Part shown: positions 1 to 7,931 of the stretch, in pieces
How positions within the stretch are numbered: position 1 is the stretch's first letter
Layout: every line of letters starts with the position of its first letter
NCBI GenBank assembly: GCA_947165425.1
Contig: CAMVAJ010000012.1
Location: 1-47,816 of the forward strand
Reading direction: 5' to 3'
Origin: an uncultured Clostridia bacterium
GTDB lineage: Bacteria; Bacillota; Clostridia; Christensenellales; Aristaeellaceae
Length of the DNA: 47,816 nt
Notes under the pieces: model-generated
Database searches by the model: none
What the model was told of the DNA's origin: nothing
The model's input: only the letters and a program-made list of their open reading frames with translations
Made by a program: the position numbers and the translations under genes

Positions 1-241
1 GGGGTATTATATCACATCGTTATATATTTAGCAAGTTTATTTGAGATTAGTATCAACTATCTGCTGAGCCAGAAAGTTCTTTCCTTGCCAAATAAGAAAG
101 AGAACCGACCTGGACTGGTCGATCCTCTCGCTTATTACCTGAGAAATACTTGAACCCATGTTACGATGTAGCGCCGTATACCAGACCGGTATGTACGGTG
201 CAATGGGAGGGGCGAGGGCTAATGCCCTCCCTCTACCCTAT
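1..241 (+). mobile_element. 3' end of a group II intron (domains V and VI), cut by window edge
   Basis: Domain V can be drawn at 171-201: GCGCCGTA (171-178) pairs with TACGGTGC (194-201), an upper stem TACC/GGTA follows, and a two-base TG bulge sits at 192-193. Domain VI follows at 205-238, with stem GAGGGC/GCCCTC and a bulged A at 235 on the 3' strand as expected for the branch point. The intron probably ends at ..CTAT near 241. The five-base loop AGACC of domain V differs from the usual GNRA loop. The open frame at 1-153 does not look like a reverse transcriptase C-terminus that I recognise, so the intron-encoded protein, if any, lies left of the window. The site just past the eno terminator hairpin fits the known target preference of bacterial class C introns. 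Confidence 0.72.
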
Positions 242-268
242 TTATGCATTTTCTGACACAACGCAAAA

Positions 269-295
269 ACCGGCACAGCGCGGGGCTGTGCCGGT
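269..295 (-). terminator. eno terminator
   Basis: Perfect 10-bp stem ACCGGCACAG/CTGTGCCGGT, followed on the minus strand by a T run (complement of 264-268). Confidence 0.85.
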
Positions 296-312
296 GGGAT
301 TTGCTCTGGTTC

Positions 313-1620
<1,308 letters not shown>

Positions 1621-1665
1621 TCATCCTTTCATTTGGTCTTTCCATGGGTGAAATGGTTCAGGACA

Positions 1666-1693
1666 ATTATAGCATGAGGCCTTGATTTGTCAA
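1666..1693 (-). promoter_or_regulatory. eno promoter
   Basis: Minus-strand TTGACA (1688-1693), 16-bp spacer and TATAAT (1666-1671), about 45 bp upstream of the eno start: a near-consensus housekeeping promoter. I see no gene between it and 1846. Confidence 0.85.
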
Positions 1694-1845
1694 GGCGTTG
1701 AAAAACAACAAAAAGACAGTTTGCGCGATCAGATCTGATGTAGGATCAATTACAGCTGCATGAGAGATGACTTCTTGTCCTGTGACCACCGTGAGACCAC
1801 AGAAAATAATAGCGCTGTTTAGCGGCGTTCAGTGGAGGATAGGAA

Positions 1846-1878
1846 AAACCCTTGTAAACTTAGTGCTTACAAGGGTTT
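1846..1878 (-). terminator. Terminator of the tRNA-Ser pair
   Basis: AAACCCTTGTAA (1846-1857) pairs with TTACAAGGGTTT (1867-1878), with a short T run on the minus strand, immediately after tRNA-Ser(GCU). Confidence 0.8.
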
Positions 1879-1881
1879 GTG

Positions 1882-1969
1882 CGGAGAAGCCGGGATTTGA
1901 ACCCGGGCTCGGTGTAACCCGACTACTCCCTTAGCAGGGGAGCCCCTTCGGCCACTTGGGTACTTCTCC
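1882..1969 (-). tRNA. tRNA-Ser (anticodon GCU)
   Basis: An 88-nt class II tRNA with a long variable arm. The acceptor stem GGAGAAG/CTTCTCC has discriminator G. The anticodon loop CTGCTAA gives GCU, reading AGC and AGU codons. It is co-transcribed with the adjacent tRNA-Ser(UGA), with a 7-nt gap. Confidence 0.95.
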
Positions 1970-1976
1970 ATGGCGA

Positions 1977-2062
1977 CGGAGAGAGAGGGATTCGAACCCC
2001 CGGTGCCTTTCGGCATCACTGGTTTTCAAGACCAGCGCCTTCAACCGCTCGGCCATCTCTCC
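1977..2062 (-). tRNA. tRNA-Ser (anticodon UGA)
   Basis: An 86-nt class II tRNA. The acceptor stem GGAGAGA/TCTCTCC has discriminator G. The anticodon loop CTTGAAA gives UGA, reading UCN codons. It is first in a two-tRNA serine transcript ending at 1846. Confidence 0.95.
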
Positions 2063-2078
2063 ATAACCAGCAAAAGCT

Positions 2079-2106
2079 ATTATACACATCTTTTGGTTTT
2101 CGTCAA
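2079..2106 (-). promoter_or_regulatory. Promoter of the tRNA-Ser pair
   Basis: TTGACG (2101-2106), 16-bp spacer, TATAAT (2079-2084) on the minus strand, 16 bp before the first tRNA. Confidence 0.82.
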
Positions 2107-2172
2107 GTCTGCGTTTCAAAAACCGACAAAAACCTGGGCAGAATCGGAAACAGGCGAAAAGCCTTATAAGAC

Positions 2173-3066
2173 CTACACCGCGCGGAGAGGACAGGCGGCA
2201 TTGAGCTCCCGGAGCGCGGCCTCGTACTCCTCGCCCTGGGGCGTGCGATAGTGCCAGAGGATGTTGTTCTCCATGAAGGACACGCCCTTGCCCTTGGTGG
2301 TCAGCGCGATGATGACGGTGGGCACGCCGGTGACGCCCCGGGCCTTGGCGAAGGCCCTCTGAAGCGCGGCGGTGTCGTGGCCGTCCGCCTCGATGACGTG
2401 CCAGCCGAAGGCCCGCCATTTATCGGCGAAGGGCTCCAGAGCGAGCGTTTTCTCGCAGTAATCCAGTGATTGCATCCGGTTGTGATCTACCACCGCTATC
2501 AGGTTGTCCAGCTTGTACTGGTGCGCCTGCAGGGCGCTCTCCCAGATCTCGCCCTCGTCACACTCGCCGTCGCCGAGCACGGCGTAGGTGCGCCAGGCTT
2601 TGCCGTCCATCTTCGCGCCCATCGCCATGCCCGCCGCGACGGCCAGGCCGTGGCCGAGGGAGCCGGTGGAGAACTCCACGCCGGGCACGCCCTTGCTGGA
2701 GACGTGGCCGGAGAGACGGGAGCCGTTTCCGTAGTGGGTGGAGAGCTCCTCCACGGGGAAGAAGCCGCGCTCGGCCAGCGCCGCGTAGACCGCCGCGCCG
2801 GCGTGCCCCTTGGAGAGAATCAGTCTGTCGCGGTCCGGCCAGTCCGGCTGCTCCGGGCGGACGCGCAGCTCACCGGCGTAGAGCACGGCGATGATCTCCG
2901 CGACGGAGAAGATGGCACCGATATGGCTGCCGCGGCTCAGATGCGTCATCTCAAGCCCGTGCCGCCGGATCAGCCACGCGAGGACCTTCGGGTCGGAGGG
3001 ATCGATGGCGCTGCCCGCAAAGGCGGCGTGCGTTCGCTGCGTATAGGTTTCTTGCTCTGGATTCAT
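2173..3066 (-). CDS. Transketolase, N-terminal (thiamine diphosphate-binding) half
   Basis: Matches the N-terminal subunit of split transketolases, which bind thiamine diphosphate and, with a C-terminal partner, transfer two-carbon ketol units in the pentose phosphate pathway. Visible motifs are LSKGHAGAAVYAAL, STGSLGHGLAVAAGMA, and the cofactor motif GDGECDEGEIWE followed by NLIAVVDHN. The chosen start, ATG at 3066, is preceded by AAAGGAG; an upstream in-frame ATG at 3093 has no ribosome site. It is last in the parA-parB-sugar transferase run. The C-terminal half that normally lies directly downstream is missing; the next genes are tRNAs. The partner may be encoded elsewhere, or this may be a specialised enzyme for an unusual sugar. 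Confidence 0.9.
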   Translation of the reverse strand: MNPEQETYTQRTHAAFAGSAIDPSDPKVLAWLIRRHGLEMTHLSRGSHIGAIFSVAEIIAVLYAGELRVRPEQPDWPDRDRLILSKGHAGAAVYAALAERGFFPVEELSTHYGNGSRLSGHVSSKGVPGVEFSTGSLGHGLAVAAGMAMGAKMDGKAWRTYAVLGDGECDEGEIWESALQAHQYKLDNLIAVVDHNRMQSLDYCEKTLALEPFADKWRAFGWHVIEADGHDTAALQRAFAKARGVTGVPTVIIALTTKGKGVSFMENNILWHYRTPQGEEYEAALRELNAACPLRAV

Positions 3067-3105
3067 AGCGGCTCCTTTGGGAATCGGGGTCAAGGGGAAG
3101 GCGGC

Positions 3106-3795
3106 TCAGTCGGCCTTGTGCTCGTCGTGGACGCGCTTGGCCTTGCGGAAGACGCCGGCAATCGTCTCGAAGAAGAGCTCGACGTCGAGCGAAAAGCTCT
3201 GATGCAGCGCATACTCCACCCGGAGACGGTTCTTCTCCGGCAGGATGTACTTCTCGTAGTTCTCCACGGGGTTCTCGGTGCCGACGATCTCGTCCTGGGC
3301 GATGTATACGATGGAGGAGCGGTCCGTCACGCCGGGTCGAACCCAGAGAATGCACTCCTGCTCCGGCGTATACTGCATCGTGTACAGCAGCAGCTCCGGT
3401 CTCGGGCCGACGAAGGACATTTCGCCCTTGAGAATGTTGAACAGCTGGGGCAGCTCGTCCAGCTTCAGCTTCCGCATGACACGCCCGGCCCGGGTCACGC
3501 GCGGATCGCCGAGGGCGGTGGTGCCGCCAGTCTTGTCCGCGCCCACCACCATGGAGCGGAATTTCATGATATAGAAGGTTCTGTTGTGATAGCCGCCCCG
3601 GGGCGCCCGGTAGAGCACCGGCCCCGGGCTGTCCAGCTTGACCCAGATGGCCAGCGGCAGCATGATCACCGCGCCGGGGATCAGCAGGAGCAGCGCGAGC
3701 AGAAAGTCAAGGATCCGCTTGACAACCTTGGAGTAAAAGGGGTGGGACAGCGGGCCGTCCCAGCGGGGAAGCTCAGGCAGGGGTTCTCTGGCCAT
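3106..3795 (-). CDS. Sugar transferase (undecaprenyl-phosphate hexose-1-phosphate transferase family)
   Basis: A 229-residue member of the bacterial sugar transferase family (WcaJ/PglC type). These enzymes place the first sugar-1-phosphate onto a polyprenyl-phosphate carrier at the inner face of the membrane for capsule, exopolysaccharide or glycoprotein glycans. A hydrophobic helix lies at about residues 30-48. It is followed by family signatures: YIMKFRSMV, and KLDELPQLFNILKGEMSFVGP with its acidic catalytic pair. The short length marks the minimal form without the N-terminal multi-pass domain. It lies between parB and the transketolase half, an unusual place because no glycosyltransferase cluster is nearby. 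The sugar specificity cannot be read. Confidence 0.9.
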   Translation of the reverse strand: MAREPLPELPRWDGPLSHPFYSKVVKRILDFLLALLLLIPGAVIMLPLAIWVKLDSPGPVLYRAPRGGYHNRTFYIMKFRSMVVGADKTGGTTALGDPRVTRAGRVMRKLKLDELPQLFNILKGEMSFVGPRPELLLYTMQYTPEQECILWVRPGVTDRSSIVYIAQDEIVGTENPVENYEKYILPEKNRLRVEYALHQSFSLDVELFFETIAGVFRKAKRVHDEHKAD

Positions 3796-3863
3796 GGATA
3801 ACGCCTTTCTGATGATGTCGGTTCATGCGGCAGGATGACACGGATTGTCTGAGCGTGTCCGGG

Positions 3864-4721
3864 TCAGTTGAACTGCTGCACGCGCTCCCAGAGAGCTTCC
3901 AGCTCCTCGCGGGAGGTATACTGCAGGACGATCCTGCCCTTCTGCTCCGTGCCGGTGATGCGGACCTGCATCCCGACCGCCTCGCGGAGCTGGCTTTCCA
4001 GCTCGTGAAGCTCGGGCGCAAGCCTTGCGTCCTTTCGGGACGGCCTTGGAGGCTGCGTCTTCTGAAGGGCGCGGACGGCCTCCTCCAGCTGGCGGACATT
4101 CCAGCTCTGGTCCAGGCACAGCCGCGCCAGGCGGAGCTGGGTTTCGGCCTCCGGGACGCCGGCCAGCACCTTCGCGTGGCCGACCGAGAGATCCTTTTTG
4201 CGCACGAGCACGACCAGCTCCTCCGGGAGGGAGAGAATCCGCAGCAGATTGGCGACGGCGGGCCGGCTCATGCCGAGGCGGCCGGCGGCCTGCTCTTGGG
4301 TATAGCCGAACTGTTCCATCAGCGCGCGGATGCCGAGGGCCGTCTCGACGGGGTTCAGATCCTCGCGCTGAATGTTCTCCACCAGCGCGATCTCCATCTG
4401 GTCCCGCAGCGAGAGATCCCGGACGATGGCGGGGACGCTGGAGAGCCCGGCCCTGCGCGCGGCGCGCCAGCGCCGCTCTCCGGCGACGAGCCGCCAGCGG
4501 CCGTCTGCGGCGGGCGTGACAAGGATGGGCTGCAGGACCCCCTGCTCCCGGATGGAGGCGGCGAGCTGTTCGATGCTCTCCTCCGGGAAATCCCGGCGGG
4601 GCTGATCAGGGTTGGGATCAATGAGGCCGGTGTCGATCTCCCGGACGCCGGCGTTTTCCTCCGGGAGGTCGGGCAGCAGGAGATCCAGGCCTCGGCCGAG
4701 GCCATGCGTTTTCTTGGGCAT
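3864..4721 (-). CDS. parB: ParB/Spo0J-family chromosome partitioning protein
   Basis: A 285-residue centromere-binding CTPase-type protein that loads at parS sites and is paired with ParA. Seen in order: a basic N-terminal segment (KKTHGLGRGLDLLL) that in the family contacts ParA, the GERRWRAAR signature near residue 90, ENIQREDLNPVE, a helix-turn-helix TQEQAAGRLGMSRPAVANL, and a C-terminal dimerisation region. GGAGG stands 5 bp from the start. The parA stop is 12 bp upstream, so the two are co-expressed. I found no perfect parS palindrome (TGTTTCACGTGAAACA) in this window, and the rsmG-rnpA neighbours typical of an origin region are absent. Confidence 0.93.
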   Translation of the reverse strand: MPKKTHGLGRGLDLLLPDLPEENAGVREIDTGLIDPNPDQPRRDFPEESIEQLAASIREQGVLQPILVTPAADGRWRLVAGERRWRAARRAGLSSVPAIVRDLSLRDQMEIALVENIQREDLNPVETALGIRALMEQFGYTQEQAAGRLGMSRPAVANLLRILSLPEELVVLVRKKDLSVGHAKVLAGVPEAETQLRLARLCLDQSWNVRQLEEAVRALQKTQPPRPSRKDARLAPELHELESQLREAVGMQVRITGTEQKGRIVLQYTSREELEALWERVQQFN

Positions 4722-4733
4722 AGGATCCTCCGG

Positions 4734-5591
4734 TTAGTTCTTGTCTTTCTTGGACTTCTTTTCTTTTTTTTCCTTTTTATTCTTCTTCTCTTTTTTGATC
4801 GGCGTGCTCAGCACGTCGTCCTCGGAGACGGCCTGACCGTTGCGCGAGAGGAACTCCTGCGCGAGGCGGGCGTAGGCGGCGGCGCCGGTGGAGCGGGGGT
4901 CGTAGACGTGGATCGGCTCGCCGTGGCTCGGCGCCTCTCCCAGGCGCACGGAGCGCGGGATGGTGACCGCGTAGACCTGCTGGCGGAAATGGCGCTTGAC
5001 CTCGTCCACCACCTGCAGCCCCAGATTGGTGCGGCCGTCGAGCATGGTCAGCAGGATGCCCTCGATCTCCAGCGCCGGGTTGACGGTGCGCTTGACCCGG
5101 GAGACGGTGTTCATCAGGCTGGACACGCCCTCGAGGGCGTAGTACTCGCACTGGATCGGGATCAGCACGCTGCCGGCGGCGGCGAGGGCGTTGATGGTCA
5201 GGAGCCCAAGGGAGGGGGGACAGTCGATCATGATAAAGTCGAACCGCTCTCTTTGGCTTTCGAGGACCGTTTTGAGCCGGTACTCCCGGCGCGGAATGTC
5301 CACCAGCTCCAGCTCCGCGCTCGCGAGACGGATATCGCCCGCCGCGAGGGAGACACCCTCCCAGGGGGTCTCCTCCACCGCGTCCTTCATCTCGCAGCGG
5401 CCGAGCAGGGCCTCGTAGATCGAGTGTTCCCCCGCGGCCATCCCGAGACCGGAGGTGGTGTTCCCCTGTGGATCGAGATCAATCACGAGTACGCGCTGCC
5501 CAAGCTTTCCCAACAGGGCGGAGAGATTGACCGCCGTGGTGGTTTTTCCCACGCCGCCCTTCTGATTGGTCACCGCAATGATTTTCCCCAT
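4734..5591 (-). CDS. parA: ParA/Soj-family partitioning ATPase with a polylysine tail
   Basis: A deviant Walker ATPase that binds DNA non-specifically as an ATP dimer and is stimulated by ParB. NQKGGVGKTTTAVNL (residues 8-22) carries the signature lysines, and FIMIDCPPSLG is the Walker B region. The core ends near residue 262; a tail of about 22 residues, made almost wholly of Lys, Glu and Asp, follows and is not usual in Soj proteins. Translation starts at ATG 5591 with GGAGG 12 bp upstream. It heads the run parA-parB-sugar transferase-transketolase half, with a promoter at 5640-5668. The low-complexity AAG/GAA-rich tail could alter nucleoid binding. Confidence 0.94.
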   Translation of the reverse strand: MGKIIAVTNQKGGVGKTTTAVNLSALLGKLGQRVLVIDLDPQGNTTSGLGMAAGEHSIYEALLGRCEMKDAVEETPWEGVSLAAGDIRLASAELELVDIPRREYRLKTVLESQRERFDFIMIDCPPSLGLLTINALAAAGSVLIPIQCEYYALEGVSSLMNTVSRVKRTVNPALEIEGILLTMLDGRTNLGLQVVDEVKRHFRQQVYAVTIPRSVRLGEAPSHGEPIHVYDPRSTGAAAYARLAQEFLSRNGQAVSEDDVLSTPIKKEKKNKKEKKEKKSKKDKN

Positions 5592-5639
5592 GGTATCCAG
5601 ATGCCTCCATCATATCCGGCATATTCATGCATCCATGCT

Positions 5640-5668
5640 ATTATAAAAGCATGGGCACGAAATGTAAA
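5640..5668 (-). promoter_or_regulatory. parA operon promoter
   Basis: TTTACA (5663-5668), 17-bp spacer, TATAAT (5640-5645) on the minus strand, about 49 bp upstream of parA. Confidence 0.75.
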
Positions 5669-5675
5669 GAGCAAT

Positions 5676-5696
5676 AAAAAGCGCCCGGTGGGACGC
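5676..5696 (-). terminator. tRNA-Leu terminator
   Basis: Minus strand GCGTCCC-ACC-GGGCGC stem followed by TTTTT (complement of 5676-5680), 4 bp after the tRNA. Confidence 0.75.
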
Positions 5697-5699
5697 AAG

Positions 5700-5780
5700 T
5701 GCTGATGGCGGGACTCGAACCCGCACGCCTTGCGGCAGGGGATTTTAAGTCCCCGGTGTCTGCCGTTCCACCACATCAGC
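5700..5780 (-). tRNA. tRNA-Leu (anticodon UAA)
   Basis: An 81-nt class II tRNA with acceptor stem GCTGATG/CATCAGC, discriminator A, anticodon loop CTTAAAA (UAA) and variable arm TGCCGCAAGGCG. It has its own promoter and terminator. Confidence 0.95.
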
Positions 5781-5789
5781 GACAGAGGC

Positions 5790-5818
5790 AGTATACCACA
5801 ACTCTACGATCAGCGCAA
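5790..5818 (-). promoter_or_regulatory. tRNA-Leu promoter
   Basis: TTGCGC (5813-5818), 17-bp spacer, TATACT (5790-5795) on the minus strand, 9 bp before the tRNA. Confidence 0.75.
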
Positions 5819-5863
5819 GCAATGTATTTTCGCTGTCCTGAGCAAAAGTGGAGGTCAAACCCA

Positions 5864-5891
5864 TTGCAATTTGTGGAAAGTTGTCTATAAT
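5864..5891 (+). promoter_or_regulatory. folT promoter
   Basis: TTGCAA (5864-5869), 16-bp spacer, TATAAT (5886-5891), placing transcription start just at the beginning of the riboswitch. Confidence 0.75.
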
Positions 5892-5894
5892 GGC

Positions 5895-6023
5895 GGTGTA
5901 CAGAGTAGGACTGCCTGCGTGAAGTGCCGTCGGACGGGGATGAGGTCCGGCGGACGAAGATCTTCTCTTCAGATCGCGGTAGACGGTCCGCACCCGCTGA
6001 CACCATATGGCGTATGCCTCCTT
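5895..6023 (+). promoter_or_regulatory. THF (tetrahydrofolate) riboswitch with anti-Shine-Dalgarno
   Basis: Sequence blocks match the THF-I consensus in order: GAGTAGG, GCGTGAAGTG, GGGATG, GGACGAAG, CGCGGTAGA and CCGCACCCGCT. GGTGT (5895-5899) and ACACC (6000-6004) close the outer stem. CCTCCTT (6017-6023) can pair exactly with the ribosome site AAGGAGG (6087-6093) of the next gene, so control is probably translational. The downstream gene is a folate-type ECF substrate protein, as expected for this class. Confidence 0.88.
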
Positions 6024-6097
6024 GGAGCAGCAGCCCGCCGAATCAAAACCGACTTCGGTACGGACGGGCGAAGGTGATTGCTCTGAAAGGAGGTTTT

Positions 6098-7123
6098 ATG
6101 ATGCCCAAAGCAACCCCGTCGATTCTCAGCCGCGCCTATTGGCGGATGGCGGCGGCCGAATTCAAGAGCACGCGCACGCTCCTCTTCGCGGCGCTGATGA
6201 TCGCCCTGCGGGTGGTCTTCAAATCGCTGTCGATCCCGGTGGCGGCGGACCTGCGGATCAACACGGCGTTTTTTGTCAACGCGCTTGGCGCGATGGTCTT
6301 CGGACCGGTGGTCGCGGCGGCGGCCGCGGCGGTGACGGATACGCTGGGCTGCCTGCTCTTTCCCTCCGGGCCCTACTTTTTCCCTTTCATCTTTGTGGAG
6401 ATCGCGGGCTCGATGATCTTTGCGCTGATGTTTTACCGCCGGGAGCTGACGGTCACGCGGGTCACGCTCTCGCGCTTCCTGATCGACTTCGGCGTCAACA
6501 TCGTCCTGCAGACGCCGATCATGATGCTCTACTATCAGATGGTCATGGGGCGGTACTACGCGCCCTTCGACATGGTCCGGATCGTGAAGAACCTGGCGCT
6601 CTTCCCGGTGGAGAGCGTGCTGCTGACGGTGTTCCTCCGCTACGCCGTGCCGCCGCTGCAGCGGCTGGGTTTCGTGCAGGGCGGCGTCGAGCGGCTGCGC
6701 TTCACGAAGCGCAACATTGTCACCCTGACCGCGCTGACCCTCTGTGGGGTGCTGCTGGCCGGGGGCTACGCGATGTACCACTATGAGCACACCTCGCTCA
6801 GCGCCTCCTACAGCGCGCAGGAGCGCCTCGCGCGCAACCGGGAGCTGGGGGAGATCGTCCTCGCGCAGAACCCAGAGCTGGACGCGGACCGGACAGTCAC
6901 CATCATCGAGAGCGCCTATCCGAAGCTCGGAAGCCCGAACGTGACCTACACGCTGGCGGTCTACCAGGCGGACGAGGCCGCGGCGGACGAGATGGAGACG
7001 ATCCGCGGCTACTCCAAGTCCAAGGCCAAGGCCGACGAGCGGCTCCGCCTGCTGACGAACGCCACGGCGGTGCTGGACAGCCGGACGGGGCAAATGGTCT
7101 CGTATGCGGAGACGGCGCCCTGA
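6098..7123 (+). CDS. folT: Folate ECF transporter S component (FolT) with an extra C-terminal extracytoplasmic domain
   Basis: Membrane-embedded substrate-binding subunit that, with the shared energising module (EcfT and two ATPases, not encoded here), imports folates. Residues about 25-195 give six hydrophobic helices with the FolT-like stretch ADLRINTAFFVNALGAMVFGP. A seventh helix at about 206-228 is followed by roughly 110 soluble residues (from YSAQERLARNR to the end) that ordinary S components of about 170-200 residues lack. Start ATG 6098 has AAAGGAGG immediately upstream; a longer upstream frame would run through the riboswitch. The THF riboswitch sets the substrate call. The added domain is of unknown role and appears to lie outside the membrane. 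Confidence 0.87.
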   Translation: MMPKATPSILSRAYWRMAAAEFKSTRTLLFAALMIALRVVFKSLSIPVAADLRINTAFFVNALGAMVFGPVVAAAAAAVTDTLGCLLFPSGPYFFPFIFVEIAGSMIFALMFYRRELTVTRVTLSRFLIDFGVNIVLQTPIMMLYYQMVMGRYYAPFDMVRIVKNLALFPVESVLLTVFLRYAVPPLQRLGFVQGGVERLRFTKRNIVTLTALTLCGVLLAGGYAMYHYEHTSLSASYSAQERLARNRELGEIVLAQNPELDADRTVTIIESAYPKLGSPNVTYTLAVYQADEAAADEMETIRGYSKSKAKADERLRLLTNATAVLDSRTGQMVSYAETAP

Positions 7124-7132
7124 AGCCGATGC

Positions 7133-7165
7133 AATCAAAAAGTCCCTTGAAGGGACTTTTTGATT
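7133..7165. terminator. Bidirectional terminator between folT and dapB
   Basis: AATCAAAAAGTCCCT (7133-7147) pairs with AGGGACTTTTTGATT (7151-7165) around a 3-nt loop. T runs on both strands serve the converging folT and dap transcripts. The dapB stop overlaps its edge. Confidence 0.9.
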
Positions 7166-7914
7166 CAGCCGAGATCGAGCATATCGTCCATATTGTACAT
7201 GCCGGGCGCGCGTCCGATCAGGAACTGGGCGGCGCGCAGCGCGCCCACCGCGAAGACGCTGCGGCTCTCGGCACTGTGGGTGAGGGTGAGGCGCTCCTGG
7301 TCGCCGAGGAAGAGCACCTCGTGCTCGCCGACCACCGTGCCGCCGCGCACGGCGTGGAGGCCGATCTCGCCCGGCTGGCGGCGGCAGTCCCGCCCGCTGC
7401 GGCCCTGCACCGCGGGACTCTCGGTTTGCCGGGCGTTCTTCACGGCGTCGTAGAGCATGAGGGCCGTGCCGCTGGGAGCGTCCGCCTTGCGGCGGTGGTG
7501 CGCCTCCACGATCTCGATGTCAAACGAGCTGCCCAGCGCGGCGGCCGCCTGACGGGCCAGCCTGCGCAGCACCGCGATGCCCACGCTCATGTTGCCGGAG
7601 CGGAAGATCGCGATCCGGCGGGAGGCCTGCTCGATGGCGAGCAGCTGCTCCTCGGTGTAGCCGGTGGTGCACAGCACCGCCGGGAGGCCTTTTGCCGTCG
7701 CGAACGCCAAAAGATCGTCCAGCGAGGAGGGCATGGAGAAATCGATCAGGACCTCGCCGCCCTCCGGCAGGGAGGCAAAACGATCGGTCAGCGGAAAGGG
7801 CAGCTCAGCCGGGTTCAGGTCGACCCCGCCGGCGATCTGGACGCCCAGGCGCGCCGCTTCCGCGGCCACCGCGCGGCCCATATGGCCGGTCGCGCCGCTC
7901 AGATAGATTTTCAT
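7165..7914 (-). CDS. dapB: 4-hydroxy-tetrahydrodipicolinate reductase
   Basis: Reduces 4-hydroxy-tetrahydrodipicolinate with NAD(P)H, the second committed step to diaminopimelate and lysine. The Rossmann motif GATGHMGRAV is at residues 7-16, CTTGYT follows the cofactor domain, and the catalytic and substrate motif EAHHRRKADAPSGTA lies near residue 140. The chosen start is ATG 7914, with GGAGG 8 bp upstream; a longer frame to 7935 would overlap dapA. It is 17 bp after the dapA stop and last in the opp-asd-dap run. Confidence 0.96.
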   Translation of the reverse strand: MKIYLSGATGHMGRAVAAEAARLGVQIAGGVDLNPAELPFPLTDRFASLPEGGEVLIDFSMPSSLDDLLAFATAKGLPAVLCTTGYTEEQLLAIEQASRRIAIFRSGNMSVGIAVLRRLARQAAAALGSSFDIEIVEAHHRRKADAPSGTALMLYDAVKNARQTESPAVQGRSGRDCRRQPGEIGLHAVRGGTVVGEHEVLFLGDQERLTLTHSAESRSVFAVGALRAAQFLIGRAPGMYNMDDMLDLG

Positions 7915-7931
7915 CAGGGGTTCCTCCGCTC

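Noticed and set aside
1-153. Open frame at the left edge as the intron reverse transcriptase C-terminus
   Set aside because: No maturase or reverse transcriptase motif is visible in it; it may be only intron domain IV sequence.
4734-4800. Lysine-rich ParA tail as a frameshift artefact
   Set aside because: The frame stays open to a stop 12 bp before parB with a good ribosome site for parB; I see no sign of a frame change.
5924-6097. N-terminal extension of folT
   Set aside because: It is the riboswitch and its expression platform; the ribosome site is directly before 6098.
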